64,000 nucleotides of DNA, from positions 434,001 through 498,000 of the forward strand of contig NZ_CP118982.1 of NCBI RefSeq assembly GCF_029024965.1. Direction: 5' to 3'. Below the pieces are notes generated by a model. It was given only the letters and a program-made list of their open reading frames with translations. It was not told the origin of the DNA and did no database searches. This stretch comes from Staphylococcus equorum. Its GTDB lineage: Bacteria; Bacillota; Bacilli; Staphylococcales; Staphylococcaceae. The position numbers and the translations under genes were made by a program. Below, one piece after another: positions 37,433-45,730 of this stretch. The stretch's first letter is position 1. Every line of letters begins with the position of its first letter.

Positions 37433-37474
37433 AATAAATTGAACACTTTAACTGCAATTGAAAGGGGGATGGAT

Positions 37475-37996
37475 ATGGATATCACAAGAGGGATAAACCA
37501 TATTGGATTGACGGTACCAGATATTGAAGTTGCAACTACATTTTTCAAAGAAGCTTTGGATGGCAAGATAGCCTATGATAGTCAAACCAAAGCTGATGAT
37601 TCGCGATCAGGTTCATTTGTAGAACATGTCTTAGATATAGAACAAGGAGCAAAAATTATAAAAAAACGCATGATGGTGTTTCATAATGGACCTAATATAG
37701 AAATGTTTGAATTCAAAGATGCTACTCAGCAAAGTCCGGCATCATTACAAGATATTGGTTTTACACATATTTCATTTTACGTAGATGATTTTGAAACAAC
37801 TTTTAATCGAGTGAAACAAGCAGGAGGCGAACCGATTTCGGCACCACACAGTAATACAAAATATGAAGATACAGCAAATAATAAAACCGTATATATACGC
37901 ACGCCATGGGGGAGTTTAATTGAATTACAGACCATCCCTAATGGTTATTATTATCCAAATGACAGTGAAGCTGAAGTGTTTATACCTAAAAAATAA
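37475..37996 (+). CDS. VOC-superfamily (glyoxalase/dioxygenase-like) protein
   Basis: A 173-residue metal-binding enzyme with two beta-alpha-beta-beta-beta modules. The expected metal ligands are the His in INHIGLTVPD, the Glu in NIEMFEF, the His in FTHISFYVDD and the Glu in SLIELQT. The start is ATG 37475, six bases after GGGGG; ATG 37469 touches that run. Family members include glyoxalase I, fosfomycin resistance enzymes and ring-cleaving dioxygenases; nothing here decides between them. Confidence 0.8.
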   Translation: MDITRGINHIGLTVPDIEVATTFFKEALDGKIAYDSQTKADDSRSGSFVEHVLDIEQGAKIIKKRMMVFHNGPNIEMFEFKDATQQSPASLQDIGFTHISFYVDDFETTFNRVKQAGGEPISAPHSNTKYEDTANNKTVYIRTPWGSLIELQTIPNGYYYPNDSEAEVFIPKK

Positions 37997-38023
37997 ATAT
38001 TATACTTTAATTAAGGGGAATCG

Positions 38024-39010
38024 ATGATGCTACAAAGAAAATTAAATATCGCGAATTTAAAGACACCTATTCATAAATTAGAAACACTAAGTCAGTCATT
38101 AGGTAAAGACATCTATATTAAAAGAGATGACTATACAGGAACCGAAATTTCAGGCAATAAGGTAAGGAAATTAGAATATACAATACAGTATGTATTAGAT
38201 AACGGTTATGATACAGTCATTACAACTGGAGCAATCACATCTAATCATGCGCGTGCAACTGCTGCTGTCTGCGCGCAATACAATATAGAATGCCATTTAA
38301 TATTGAGAGGAACTAAGAAGTACTATGAAGGGAATTTGTTTTTGTCAACGATGTTAGGCGCTCATATACATTTTATAGAACCTAGCGCTTCAAGAGAAGA
38401 AACGATGGAAATATGGTATAGAGAATTAGAAGAAGCTGGCAAAACGCCATTTAAAATACCTGCTGGCGCATCTGACTGGATAGGCGCTCATGGTTATATT
38501 AATACTTATGAAGAAATATTAAACCAAGAAATCACGATGGGTGTTCAGTTTGATTCTATTAATTTAGCGGTAGGTTCTGGTGGGACATATGCTGGACTTT
38601 GGTTTGGCAAAACGAGTAATAATTTAGCGACTCAAATCATTGGATATGCTGTAAACAAAAATGCTGAAACCTTTAAAAATAAAGTGATTGAGATTATTAA
38701 AGATTTAGACAAGGACACGCCCTCGTTTGAATCGATTTTAATCAACGACGAATATATTGGTTTAGGATATGGTCAAGCAACGGATGAAGAACTTCAGTTT
38801 TATATCGACATTGCGCAACAAGAGGGAATAATATTAGATCCCACATATACTGGAAAAGCTTTTCGAGGTCTTGTTGAGGAAATAAAACAAGGTCATTATA
38901 ATGATCAGCAATCCATTTTATTTATTCATACAGGTGGCTTACAAGGTTATACGCAAGAGATAAGAACGCGTATCGAACAATTACTGTTAAAAAACACCAA
39001 GTCACTATAA
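38024..39010 (+). CDS. dcyD: D-cysteine desulfhydrase / ACC deaminase-family PLP enzyme
   Basis: A 328-residue fold-type II PLP enzyme that most likely breaks D-cysteine into pyruvate, sulfide and ammonia. The PLP lysine is expected at Lys46 in SGNKVRKLEY, followed by the substrate/phosphate segment TTGAITSNHARATAAV and the phosphate-binding VGSGGTYAGL at about 183. ACC deaminase, a close relative, needs specific residues that I cannot verify here. The start ATG (or the adjacent ATG 38027) follows AAGGGGAA. It is the third gene of a short run starting at 36884. Confidence 0.78.
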   Translation: MMLQRKLNIANLKTPIHKLETLSQSLGKDIYIKRDDYTGTEISGNKVRKLEYTIQYVLDNGYDTVITTGAITSNHARATAAVCAQYNIECHLILRGTKKYYEGNLFLSTMLGAHIHFIEPSASREETMEIWYRELEEAGKTPFKIPAGASDWIGAHGYINTYEEILNQEITMGVQFDSINLAVGSGGTYAGLWFGKTSNNLATQIIGYAVNKNAETFKNKVIEIIKDLDKDTPSFESILINDEYIGLGYGQATDEELQFYIDIAQQEGIILDPTYTGKAFRGLVEEIKQGHYNDQQSILFIHTGGLQGYTQEIRTRIEQLLLKNTKSL

Positions 39011-39174
39011 TAGTCGTATGCTATATTTTAAAATATAATATGTTCAATTGCTAAAAGGATAGTAGCTATTTTAGAATATTGGGTTATTGTATTTTCGAAG
39101 CAAATACGTTGATTATTCATCTGAAAATGTTTCATAATGAGATACAATTTGTGTGACGAGGATGGTGTTTAAAA

Positions 39175-39501
39175 ATGACGCGAACATTGACTACGATAGA
39201 ATCATTTCACGCGTTTGTTAACAATCATAAATTGGCGGTTATACATGTAATGAGAGACAATTGTAGCGTTTGTCATGCAGTGTTACCACAAATAGAAGGA
39301 CTTGTAGGTGAATATCCTAATGTGTCACTAGGGGTTATAAACCAAAGTAATTTAGAAGCTATCGCTGGTGAACTATCGATATTTACTGTGCCAGTAGATT
39401 TAATATATTTAGATGGAAAAGAAATGCACAGACAAGGTCGCTTTATTGATATGCAACGATTTGAACATCAGTTGAATTTGATGTATCAAAGTATAGATTA
39501 A
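39175..39501 (+). CDS. Thioredoxin-like protein
   Basis: A 108-residue thioredoxin fold with the redox pair Cys30/Cys33 in DNCSVCHAV and the cis-proline region FTVPVDLIYLDGKE at about 70-83. The CSVC active site differs from the CGPC of TrxA, so a specialised redox partner is likely. The ribosome site is weak (GAGGATGG). It follows the desulfhydrase gene by 160 bases, so a link to thiol chemistry is possible but only inferred. Confidence 0.8.
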   Translation: MTRTLTTIESFHAFVNNHKLAVIHVMRDNCSVCHAVLPQIEGLVGEYPNVSLGVINQSNLEAIAGELSIFTVPVDLIYLDGKEMHRQGRFIDMQRFEHQLNLMYQSID

Positions 39502-39540
39502 TGCATTGTAGCGTACAATTATATAAATTAATACAAAAAT

Positions 39541-39592
39541 AAGACACCTCGTTTTAAAGTTACTCTAACATAACTTTAAAACGAGGTGTCTT
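39541..39592. repeat. Perfect 22-bp inverted repeat at the left edge of an IS remnant
   Basis: Arms 39541-39562 and 39571-39592 pair perfectly around an 8-base loop; the second arm ends exactly at the ATG of the transposase fragment. It may be the left-end hairpin of an IS1272-type element and may also end transcription of the thioredoxin gene. Confidence 0.7.
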
Positions 39593-39900
39593 ATGTATAA
39601 AAATTATAATATGACTCAGTTAACACTACCAATGGAGACTGAAATTTTGATTCCTAACAATGATATCGCACATGCAGTTAATCAAATTGTTGAAACAATC
39701 CCAGAAACAGAATTCTACGAATTCAATCACTTAAATAGTGCATCACCTTATCACCCTAAAATGATATTGAAAGTAATTCTTTATGCTATACACAATCTAT
39801 ATTTTCTGGACGAAGAATTGAAGCTACACTTTCAGATAGTATTCGTATGATGTGGTTATCTCAAAATCAAAAGCCATCATATAGAACAAAAACGCATTGA
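39593..39900 (+). pseudogene. IS1182-family (IS1272-like) transposase fragment
   Basis: The first 65 codons read like IS1272 transposase (MYKNYNMTQLTLPMET, then SPYHPKMILKVILYA). Near 39777 one base appears lost: the reading continues in another frame as YTQSIFSGRRIEATLSDS and SIRMMWLSQNQKPSY before ending at TGA 39898-39900. About 100 of over 500 codons survive, with no right end visible. It is a dead left-end remnant. Confidence 0.82.
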
Positions 39901-40052
39901 TAATGAGTCCATCTTTGTGTTGTTGATACTTGTAATAACACAAAATAATTAAATTGTTTAAAATAAAAATGTGAGTAATTAGATAAAAAGTTTCATATTT
40001 TTTATGAATAATGTATGATAAAGAATATTAATAGTACAATAGGGGGATGTAT

Positions 40053-40538
40053 ATGCGAATAGAAAGAATCTGTCCTGATGAAGCAGAGGAACTATATACT
40101 TGTATGAAGAAAATCGACCAAGAAACGCAATATATGTTGTATTTGCCAGATGAACGTAGCTTTGATAAAGAAGTATTTATTGATGATATTAAGCGTAATT
40201 TTTATATTGGTGTTAAAACAGAGGACAATGAAATCTTAGGATATCTTTCTGTACATATTAGTACATTATTTAAGGTGAAACATATTGGTTATATTATGAC
40301 AGGACTCGTTAATAATAAGCAACAGCAAGGTTTATCAACAAAAATGTTTGATGAAACAATTAGGTGGGCAAAGCGCAAGGGGTTAAGACGCTTAGAATTA
40401 AATGTGATCACATCGAATACACCTGCTATAAATTTTTACGAAAAATTAGGATTTAAAATCGAAGGTATTAAGCGTGAATCAATTTATATGGATGAACATT
40501 ACTATGATGAACTCTATATGGCAATGATATTGGATTAG
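40053..40538 (+). CDS. GNAT acetyltransferase
   Basis: A 161-residue N-acetyltransferase with the acetyl-CoA loop in VNNKQQQGLSTKMFDETIRWA (about 90-110) and the typical end TSNTPAINFYEKLGFKIEG. It starts at ATG 40053, six bases after GGGGG; ATG 40047 is adjacent to that site. It lies downstream of the IS remnant and has no operon partner. The substrate is unknown. Confidence 0.8.
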   Translation: MRIERICPDEAEELYTCMKKIDQETQYMLYLPDERSFDKEVFIDDIKRNFYIGVKTEDNEILGYLSVHISTLFKVKHIGYIMTGLVNNKQQQGLSTKMFDETIRWAKRKGLRRLELNVITSNTPAINFYEKLGFKIEGIKRESIYMDEHYYDELYMAMILD

Positions 40539-40718
40539 GATTTTATTCCTAATGCTACGCGCATGTTGTAGATGTCAGGCGAAAAGACAAGGTAAGGTTG
40601 AGAAATCAACGATATATACATAAAATTAAAATATTGAATATAAATAATTGCTTTTACTAAAAATATGAACTTCTTTATTATAAAATATATATCAGACGAA
40701 TTGAGGAGGTTATATATT

Positions 40719-41693
40719 TTGTTTAAAAAAATTATAGGATTAACGAGTGTTGGCGTAATAACTTCCTACTTTTATGCTAAGGTAAAAGAAAAACGTAGCT
40801 ATAAAAGCTTTTTATATGAAGCAACAATAAGAGCTACACAAATGAAAAAGCCATTTGAAAGTGTAGAAAATGCGAGGAAAATGTTGAAAGTTGTGATGAG
40901 AGATACAGAAGGGCCACACAAAGGCACGGATTATAGCTTTCGAAACGATGTTCGAACTACAACCATACAAAATGCAACGACGTATATAGTGAATGATAAA
41001 GCAGATAGCCAGCAGCGAGTTGTACTGTATTTACATGGAGGTGCGTGGGTCCAAGACCCTATCAAAAAGCACTTTGAGTATATAGATATACTTGCAGATG
41101 AATTGGACGCGAAGGTCATTATGCCTGTATATCCCAAAGTACCACATGCAACTTACAAAGAAACGTTTGGATTGCTTACTGAAATCTATATAAATATAAT
41201 TGCTCAAGTAGAACATCCACAACAAGTGATTATCATGGGTGATTCTGCAGGCGGTCAAATTGCATTATCATTTGCGCAATATATCAAAACATTAGAATTA
41301 GAACAGCCAAGTCACATTGTATTGATTTCTCCCGTTTTAGATGTGACCTTATCTAATCCTGAAGCACCTGCGTATGAAAAAATAGATCCTATGTTGGCTA
41401 TTAAAGGTACACAGTGTTTCATAGAATTGTGGACAGGTGATACACCATTAACAGATTGGCGGGTTTCTCCAATCAATGGTTCATTAGATGGCTTAGGACA
41501 TATTACGATTTCAATAGGTACAAAAGAAACGTTATATCCAGATGCAGTGAAATTATCGAACTTATTAAATGAAAAAAATATCGAACATGATTTCTTACCA
41601 GGTTATAATTTATTCCATATTCATCCAATCTTTCCAATTCCGGAAAGACGACAATTTTTAGAACAACTAAAGCAAATTATCAATAATCATTAA
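40719..41693 (+). CDS. Alpha/beta-hydrolase (hormone-sensitive lipase type), membrane-anchored
   Basis: A 324-residue carboxylesterase-like enzyme. An N-terminal hydrophobic helix (residues 4-20) suggests a signal anchor. The oxyanion-hole motif HGGAW starts at 106, the nucleophile Ser176 is in GDSAGG, an Asp follows at YPDAVKLS, and the catalytic His is probably in FHIHPIF. The start is TTG 40719, nine bases after GAGGAGG; codons upstream include that site. The substrate is unknown; short acyl esters are typical for the family. Confidence 0.8.
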   Translation: MFKKIIGLTSVGVITSYFYAKVKEKRSYKSFLYEATIRATQMKKPFESVENARKMLKVVMRDTEGPHKGTDYSFRNDVRTTTIQNATTYIVNDKADSQQRVVLYLHGGAWVQDPIKKHFEYIDILADELDAKVIMPVYPKVPHATYKETFGLLTEIYINIIAQVEHPQQVIIMGDSAGGQIALSFAQYIKTLELEQPSHIVLISPVLDVTLSNPEAPAYEKIDPMLAIKGTQCFIELWTGDTPLTDWRVSPINGSLDGLGHITISIGTKETLYPDAVKLSNLLNEKNIEHDFLPGYNLFHIHPIFPIPERRQFLEQLKQIINNH

Positions 41694-41744
41694 GAATAAT
41701 TTATCTTTTAATCTAAAAATCTTTATAAATTAATCTATATAAAT

Positions 41745-41777
41745 AAAAGGGCTTTCCATTTTTTGGAAAGCCCTTTT
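41745..41777 (+). terminator. Terminator hairpin after the hydrolase gene
   Basis: A perfect 14-bp stem, 41745-41758 with 41764-41777, loop of five T, downstream arm ending in TTTT and then AGAGTG (repeat copy B). Confidence 0.82.
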
Positions 41778-41900
41778 AGAGTGCCATAAAGTTTGGGGTT
41801 TTGTTGGCAGTTTTTTGTGTGCACATTCCGCTGTCACAGCATTAGTTCGTAGTCTTCGGCTAGTGCTTTATTAACTAGTCAGGAGTCGGCGCAAAGCACT
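41778..41900 (+). repeat. Dispersed intergenic module, copy B
   Basis: It starts AGAGTGCC right at the terminator arm, then an imperfect hairpin ending TTGTTGGCAG and TTTTTT (41811-41816). Next come the core CGTAGTCTTCGGCTAGTGC (41849-41867) and AACTAGTCAGGAGTCGGC (41873-41890), the latter 18 bases identical to copy C. The rest of the gap to 42014 holds only an 8-bp hairpin (41991-41998 with 42008-42015) near the end of the convergent M20 gene. Confidence 0.75.
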
Positions 41901-42014
41901 ATAATTAGTAAAAAGAAAAAAATAATCAAACTATTCATTGTTATTGTCTGAATTCATATATAAAATATTGTTTCTTAAGTCATTTTAGGAAATGATACGG
42001 ATTAGCAGTATCAT

Positions 42015-43169
42015 TTATTTATTTTTTAAATAAGTTGGGAAAAATTCTGTGAATAAATCAATAAATGCTAAATATACATCTTTTTCTACATATTCATCTA
42101 CTTGATGCGCTTGGCTGACTAAACCAGGGCCATACATAATAAATGAAAAGTCTTTATCTTTATCTACAAGTAGGTCGGAAGCATCGGTTACACCTGGTGA
42201 AGCTTCTAAAGGTAAATCAGTATTTAAATATTTTGTACCCATTTCGTGAGCTAATTCTGCTAGTTTATTTTGACCAGTTGTATAAACAGGGGGTCTAGAC
42301 ATGTAAGTGTCGATTTCAATATCTGTTTGATCAGTTTCAACTTGTTTTAAAATCTCATTAAAATAAGAAATGAATTGTTCGTTATCATGTTCTGGAATAG
42401 TACGGATATTAAATTCTGACTCAGCGTGTTCTGGAATAGAGTTCACTTGGTTACCGCCATTAAAGATAGTAGCATTCATAATGACATTACCTAAAAGGGT
42501 ATTGCTTTTGTTGAACTTTTCAAAACCTTCATCTGCTTTATAAACAAATTTCACAAGTGGCGAAATAGCATTAAACCCGAGGTGTGGCATGGAACTATGC
42601 GAAGCCTTACCTTTTGAAGTAACACGAATGTCCATTGAACCTTTATGCGCATAAACAATTCTATCTTGAGATGGTTCGGCAATAACGAGCGCTTCTACAT
42701 CTTTCATATAGCCATGCTCTTGGAAAGCTTTTGCGCCTTCACCGACGATTTCTTCGCCTGCAGTTGCGAGCAAACGAATTTTACCATGGTCTAATAATTC
42801 TTGTTCTTTGATATCAATCAAGCTGATGACCAATGCAGCAAGTCCTGATTTCATATCTGCAGAACCACGTCCATAAAATTTATTATCTACTTCAGTTAAT
42901 TTGAATGGATCATATGTCCATTTATTTTTATCGCCTTCTGAAACGACATCCATATGCCCAGAAATACCTAGAACTGGTCCATCTTTACCAATCTCTGCTA
43001 TTAAATTTGCGCGCGTATCGTTGATTTTAATTATTTTGGAGTCGATACCATGTTTAGATAATAAATCTTTAAGATATTCACAAACTTCAACTTCATGATC
43101 ATTTACAGATTTAATACTTACTAAATCTTCTAGTATTTGAACTTTTTCTGCTTCTGAAAATTTACTCAT
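42015..43169 (-). CDS. M20 peptidase, ArgE/DapE type
   Basis: A 384-residue zinc deacylase. Metal and catalytic motifs are visible: SGHMDVVSEG at about 79-88, GRGSADMKSG at about 108, the general-base pair GEEIVGEGA and IAEPSQD, and the lid-domain ASHSSMPHLG. The closest roles are succinyl-diaminopimelate desuccinylase or acetylornithine deacetylase, but without dap or arg neighbours I leave it unnamed. The start ATG 43169 follows AAAAGGGG; the frame to 43190 includes that site. Confidence 0.83.
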   Translation of the reverse strand: MSKFSEAEKVQILEDLVSIKSVNDHEVEVCEYLKDLLSKHGIDSKIIKINDTRANLIAEIGKDGPVLGISGHMDVVSEGDKNKWTYDPFKLTEVDNKFYGRGSADMKSGLAALVISLIDIKEQELLDHGKIRLLATAGEEIVGEGAKAFQEHGYMKDVEALVIAEPSQDRIVYAHKGSMDIRVTSKGKASHSSMPHLGFNAISPLVKFVYKADEGFEKFNKSNTLLGNVIMNATIFNGGNQVNSIPEHAESEFNIRTIPEHDNEQFISYFNEILKQVETDQTDIEIDTYMSRPPVYTTGQNKLAELAHEMGTKYLNTDLPLEASPGVTDASDLLVDKDKDFSFIMYGPGLVSQAHQVDEYVEKDVYLAFIDLFTEFFPTYLKNK

Positions 43170-43336
43170 CTTAATAAAACCCCTTTTCATAAAATAATAA
43201 CTATCAATTTAATTATATCTGAAGATTCAGACTAATAAAATTTTAAAGTATCGAAATAGGAGATGAATAATAAAGGCGAATTTTATTTGAGTTTTTAGTT
43301 ATATTTTGAGCACATATCGTATATTTAACAAAAAAA

Positions 43337-43663
43337 TCATACAGGACTCTTAGAAAAAGTGCGATCTAGGGACCCTGTATGAGTATTAACATTGTGTGAT
43401 AAAGCTTCTGTTTTTAATGGTTTAGTAAGACTAGATTGTAATTCATCAGGTACGCTATTACTTTCAGTTGTTGTCTTTTCAGGTGAAGATTCATTATTGT
43501 ATTCTACATTTTCAATGTTTGTAGGATTGGCAGTATCTAATACTGCACCCTTCATATCATTACCTTGAATACTTCCAACTAAAATCAAAATGAGATAGCT
43601 ACAAGTGATAAGAAATACAACAACAAGATATATAGAAACTACTAATTTAACAGATTTACTCAT
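43337..43663 (-). CDS. Single-pass membrane protein of unknown function beside the capsule operon
   Basis: A 108-residue protein with one strong helix (residues 7-32), then a roughly 75-residue Ser/Thr/Asn/Glu-rich tail, probably outside the cell and unstructured. Coding is supported by a textbook ribosome site (TAGGAGG, seven bases before ATG 43663). I recognise no family. It diverges from capB across a 440-base spacer. A link to capsule export or regulation is possible but is only inferred from position. Confidence 0.65.
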   Translation of the reverse strand: MSKSVKLVVSIYLVVVFLITCSYLILILVGSIQGNDMKGAVLDTANPTNIENVEYNNESSPEKTTTESNSVPDELQSSLTKPLKTEALSHNVNTHTGSLDRTFSKSPV

Positions 43664-44104
43664 AAACTGCCTCCTAGATAGATTTATTGCTCCCTACACA
43701 TATAAGATAACATTTGAATTTTAATAGCATGTTAAGAAGTAGTAAATATTATATATTTGTTTATGGCAAAAAATCCCCCATTACTAAATTAAATTAAATT
43801 TTTTAGAAAAAAGTATTTATTTTTTCTAAAAATAAAAATGCCATTATATAAGGGTTTATAAAGATAAAAGATGAATATTACATGTTTTGTAAATTTGAAT
43901 TTACGAATAATTAATCTATACTTCAAACAATTTATATTAAATCAATAACTACATGGTAGGATAACCGTATTGATAGGTAGGAATTGTTTAAATGTTGTGA
44001 ATGCTATTTTTAGTTGATACATCTTCACTATGTATTAATAACATGATTAACCTGCTTTGATATTTACATAAAATTAAATACGCTGCTGAAAAGAGGGATA
44101 AAAT
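43664..44104. promoter_or_regulatory. Capsule operon upstream region with AT-rich palindrome
   Basis: The 440 bases between the divergent membrane protein and capB hold a 13-bp perfect inverted repeat, TTTTTAGAAAAAA (43800-43812) with its complement at 43820-43832, around GTATTTA. No reading frame is supported. The palindrome could be an operator or a terminator-like element; which protein would bind is unknown. Confidence 0.45.
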
Positions 44105-45262
44105 TTGCTACTCATCATCATATGCGTAGGTCTAATTCTTTGGCTAGGTATTGTTGAGAAAAAACAACATTCCTACAGATTAGAAAAAGTACCGATACGC
44201 ATAAATATAAATGGTATAAGAGGTAAATCTACTATAACTAGATTGATTTACAGTACACTACGTGAGGATGACTACCGAGTTATAGGTAAAACTACAGGAA
44301 CAGATGCACGTATGTTGTATTGGTTTACACCAAGAGAGTATCCAGTTTATAGGAAGCCTCAAGGAGCAAATATCGGCGAACAACGTGATATTATTCGCAA
44401 AGTTGTAAAACAAAAAGCCAACGCCTTAGTAAATGAATGTATGGCAGTTAATCCAGATTATCAAATTACATTCCAAAAAGACTTAGTGAAAGCAAATATT
44501 GGTGTGATTGTAAATGTGATGGAAGATCATATGGATGTGTTAGGACCGACGTTAGATGAAGTTGCCGAAGCATTTACAGCGACCATTCCATACAAAGGAC
44601 ATCTTGTAGTAATGAAAGATGACTACACTAAATTTTTTGCTAAAGTTGCTAAAAAACGTAAAACAAAATTAATCGTTGTTGATAAAGAAGAGGTGCCCGA
44701 ATCCTATCTAAGAAAGTTCGGTTACATTGTATTCCCAGATAATGTTGCAATTGCTATGGGTGTTGCCGAAGCAATGGGTATAGATCGAGATACAGCCTTG
44801 CGTGGCATGTTAAATGCACCCCCTGATGTTGGAGCGGTTGAAGTTAAATACTTTAACGCTAATAATTCAACTAACGTTTATGTTAATGCATTTGCTGCAA
44901 ATGAACCGAAATCTTCAAAAGCAATATTAGACAAAGTTGAAACTTATAATTATCCTTATAAAAAAATTGTACTTATATTAAATTGTCGTTCCGACAGAAT
45001 CGACAGAACGAGACAATTTTGTGAAGATTTTTTAAAGGATGTCGAATTCGATACATTAATTTGTACAGGTAAAAGTACTCAAATGGTCAACGATGTAATG
45101 GAAGGCCAGCCGAATAAGAAGTATTTAAACTTCGAAGGTAAAGATATAAAAGAAGTTGAGCGCGCATTATATAAAGAGTCTCAAAATGCCTTGATTTTCT
45201 GTGTTGGTAACATTCACGGGCCAGGTAAAGAAATAGCGCAATATATAGAAGGGATCAAATAA
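44105..45262 (+). CDS. capB: Poly-gamma-glutamate synthase subunit CapB/PgsB
   Basis: A 385-residue amide ligase of the Mur-ligase fold that, with CapC, polymerises glutamate through gamma-linkages at the membrane using ATP. One N-terminal helix (residues 2-15) anchors it. The nucleotide loop is NGIRGKST at 36-43, with TGTDAR and NIGEQRD following. The start is TTG 44105, seven bases after GAGGG, and gives the family's usual length (about 390). First gene of capBCA-capE-capD. In S. epidermidis the same genes make a PGA coat that protects against salt and host peptides. Confidence 0.95.
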   Translation: MLLIIICVGLILWLGIVEKKQHSYRLEKVPIRININGIRGKSTITRLIYSTLREDDYRVIGKTTGTDARMLYWFTPREYPVYRKPQGANIGEQRDIIRKVVKQKANALVNECMAVNPDYQITFQKDLVKANIGVIVNVMEDHMDVLGPTLDEVAEAFTATIPYKGHLVVMKDDYTKFFAKVAKKRKTKLIVVDKEEVPESYLRKFGYIVFPDNVAIAMGVAEAMGIDRDTALRGMLNAPPDVGAVEVKYFNANNSTNVYVNAFAANEPKSSKAILDKVETYNYPYKKIVLILNCRSDRIDRTRQFCEDFLKDVEFDTLICTGKSTQMVNDVMEGQPNKKYLNFEGKDIKEVERALYKESQNALIFCVGNIHGPGKEIAQYIEGIK

Positions 45263-45263
45263 T

Positions 45264-45716
45264 ATGATAGGTTCAGAGTTATATTTTTCATTATTTGTGG
45301 GCATTGTACTAAGTCTAATCTTTGCCGAAAAATTTGGTATTAGTCCAGCTGGATTAGTAGTACCAGGATATTTAGCGCTGATTTTTGATCAGCCGATTAT
45401 GTTACTATCTGTACTCATTATTAGTTGCATTACATATTTCATTGTTAATCATGGTGTAAGCAAAATCGTAATTTTATATGGTCGTAGAAAATTTGCGGCA
45501 ATGATACTTACTGGTATGGTATTAAAGTTTGTATTTGACATCATTTATCCCTTAACTCCATTTGAAATGGTGGAAATGTCAGGGATTGGCGTTGTTATTC
45601 CAGGTATCATAGCAAATACAATTCAAAAACAAGGTGTCATTATTACTTTATCTACATGTATGTTATTAACATGTATTACTTATGTCATCTTATTCTTTTA
45701 TAGCTTTATCAATTAG
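45264..45716 (+). CDS. capC: Poly-gamma-glutamate synthase subunit CapC/PgsC
   Basis: A 150-residue membrane protein with four or five helices, the obligate partner of CapB in polymerisation. It carries the family segments FAEKFGISPAGLVVPGYLAL near 20-39 and GVVIPGIIANTIQKQG at about 108-123. Its ATG comes one base after the capB stop, so translation is coupled. Length matches PgsC (149). Confidence 0.95.
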   Translation: MIGSELYFSLFVGIVLSLIFAEKFGISPAGLVVPGYLALIFDQPIMLLSVLIISCITYFIVNHGVSKIVILYGRRKFAAMILTGMVLKFVFDIIYPLTPFEMVEMSGIGVVIPGIIANTIQKQGVIITLSTCMLLTCITYVILFFYSFIN

Positions 45717-45730
45717 TAAGGAGCATAAAT

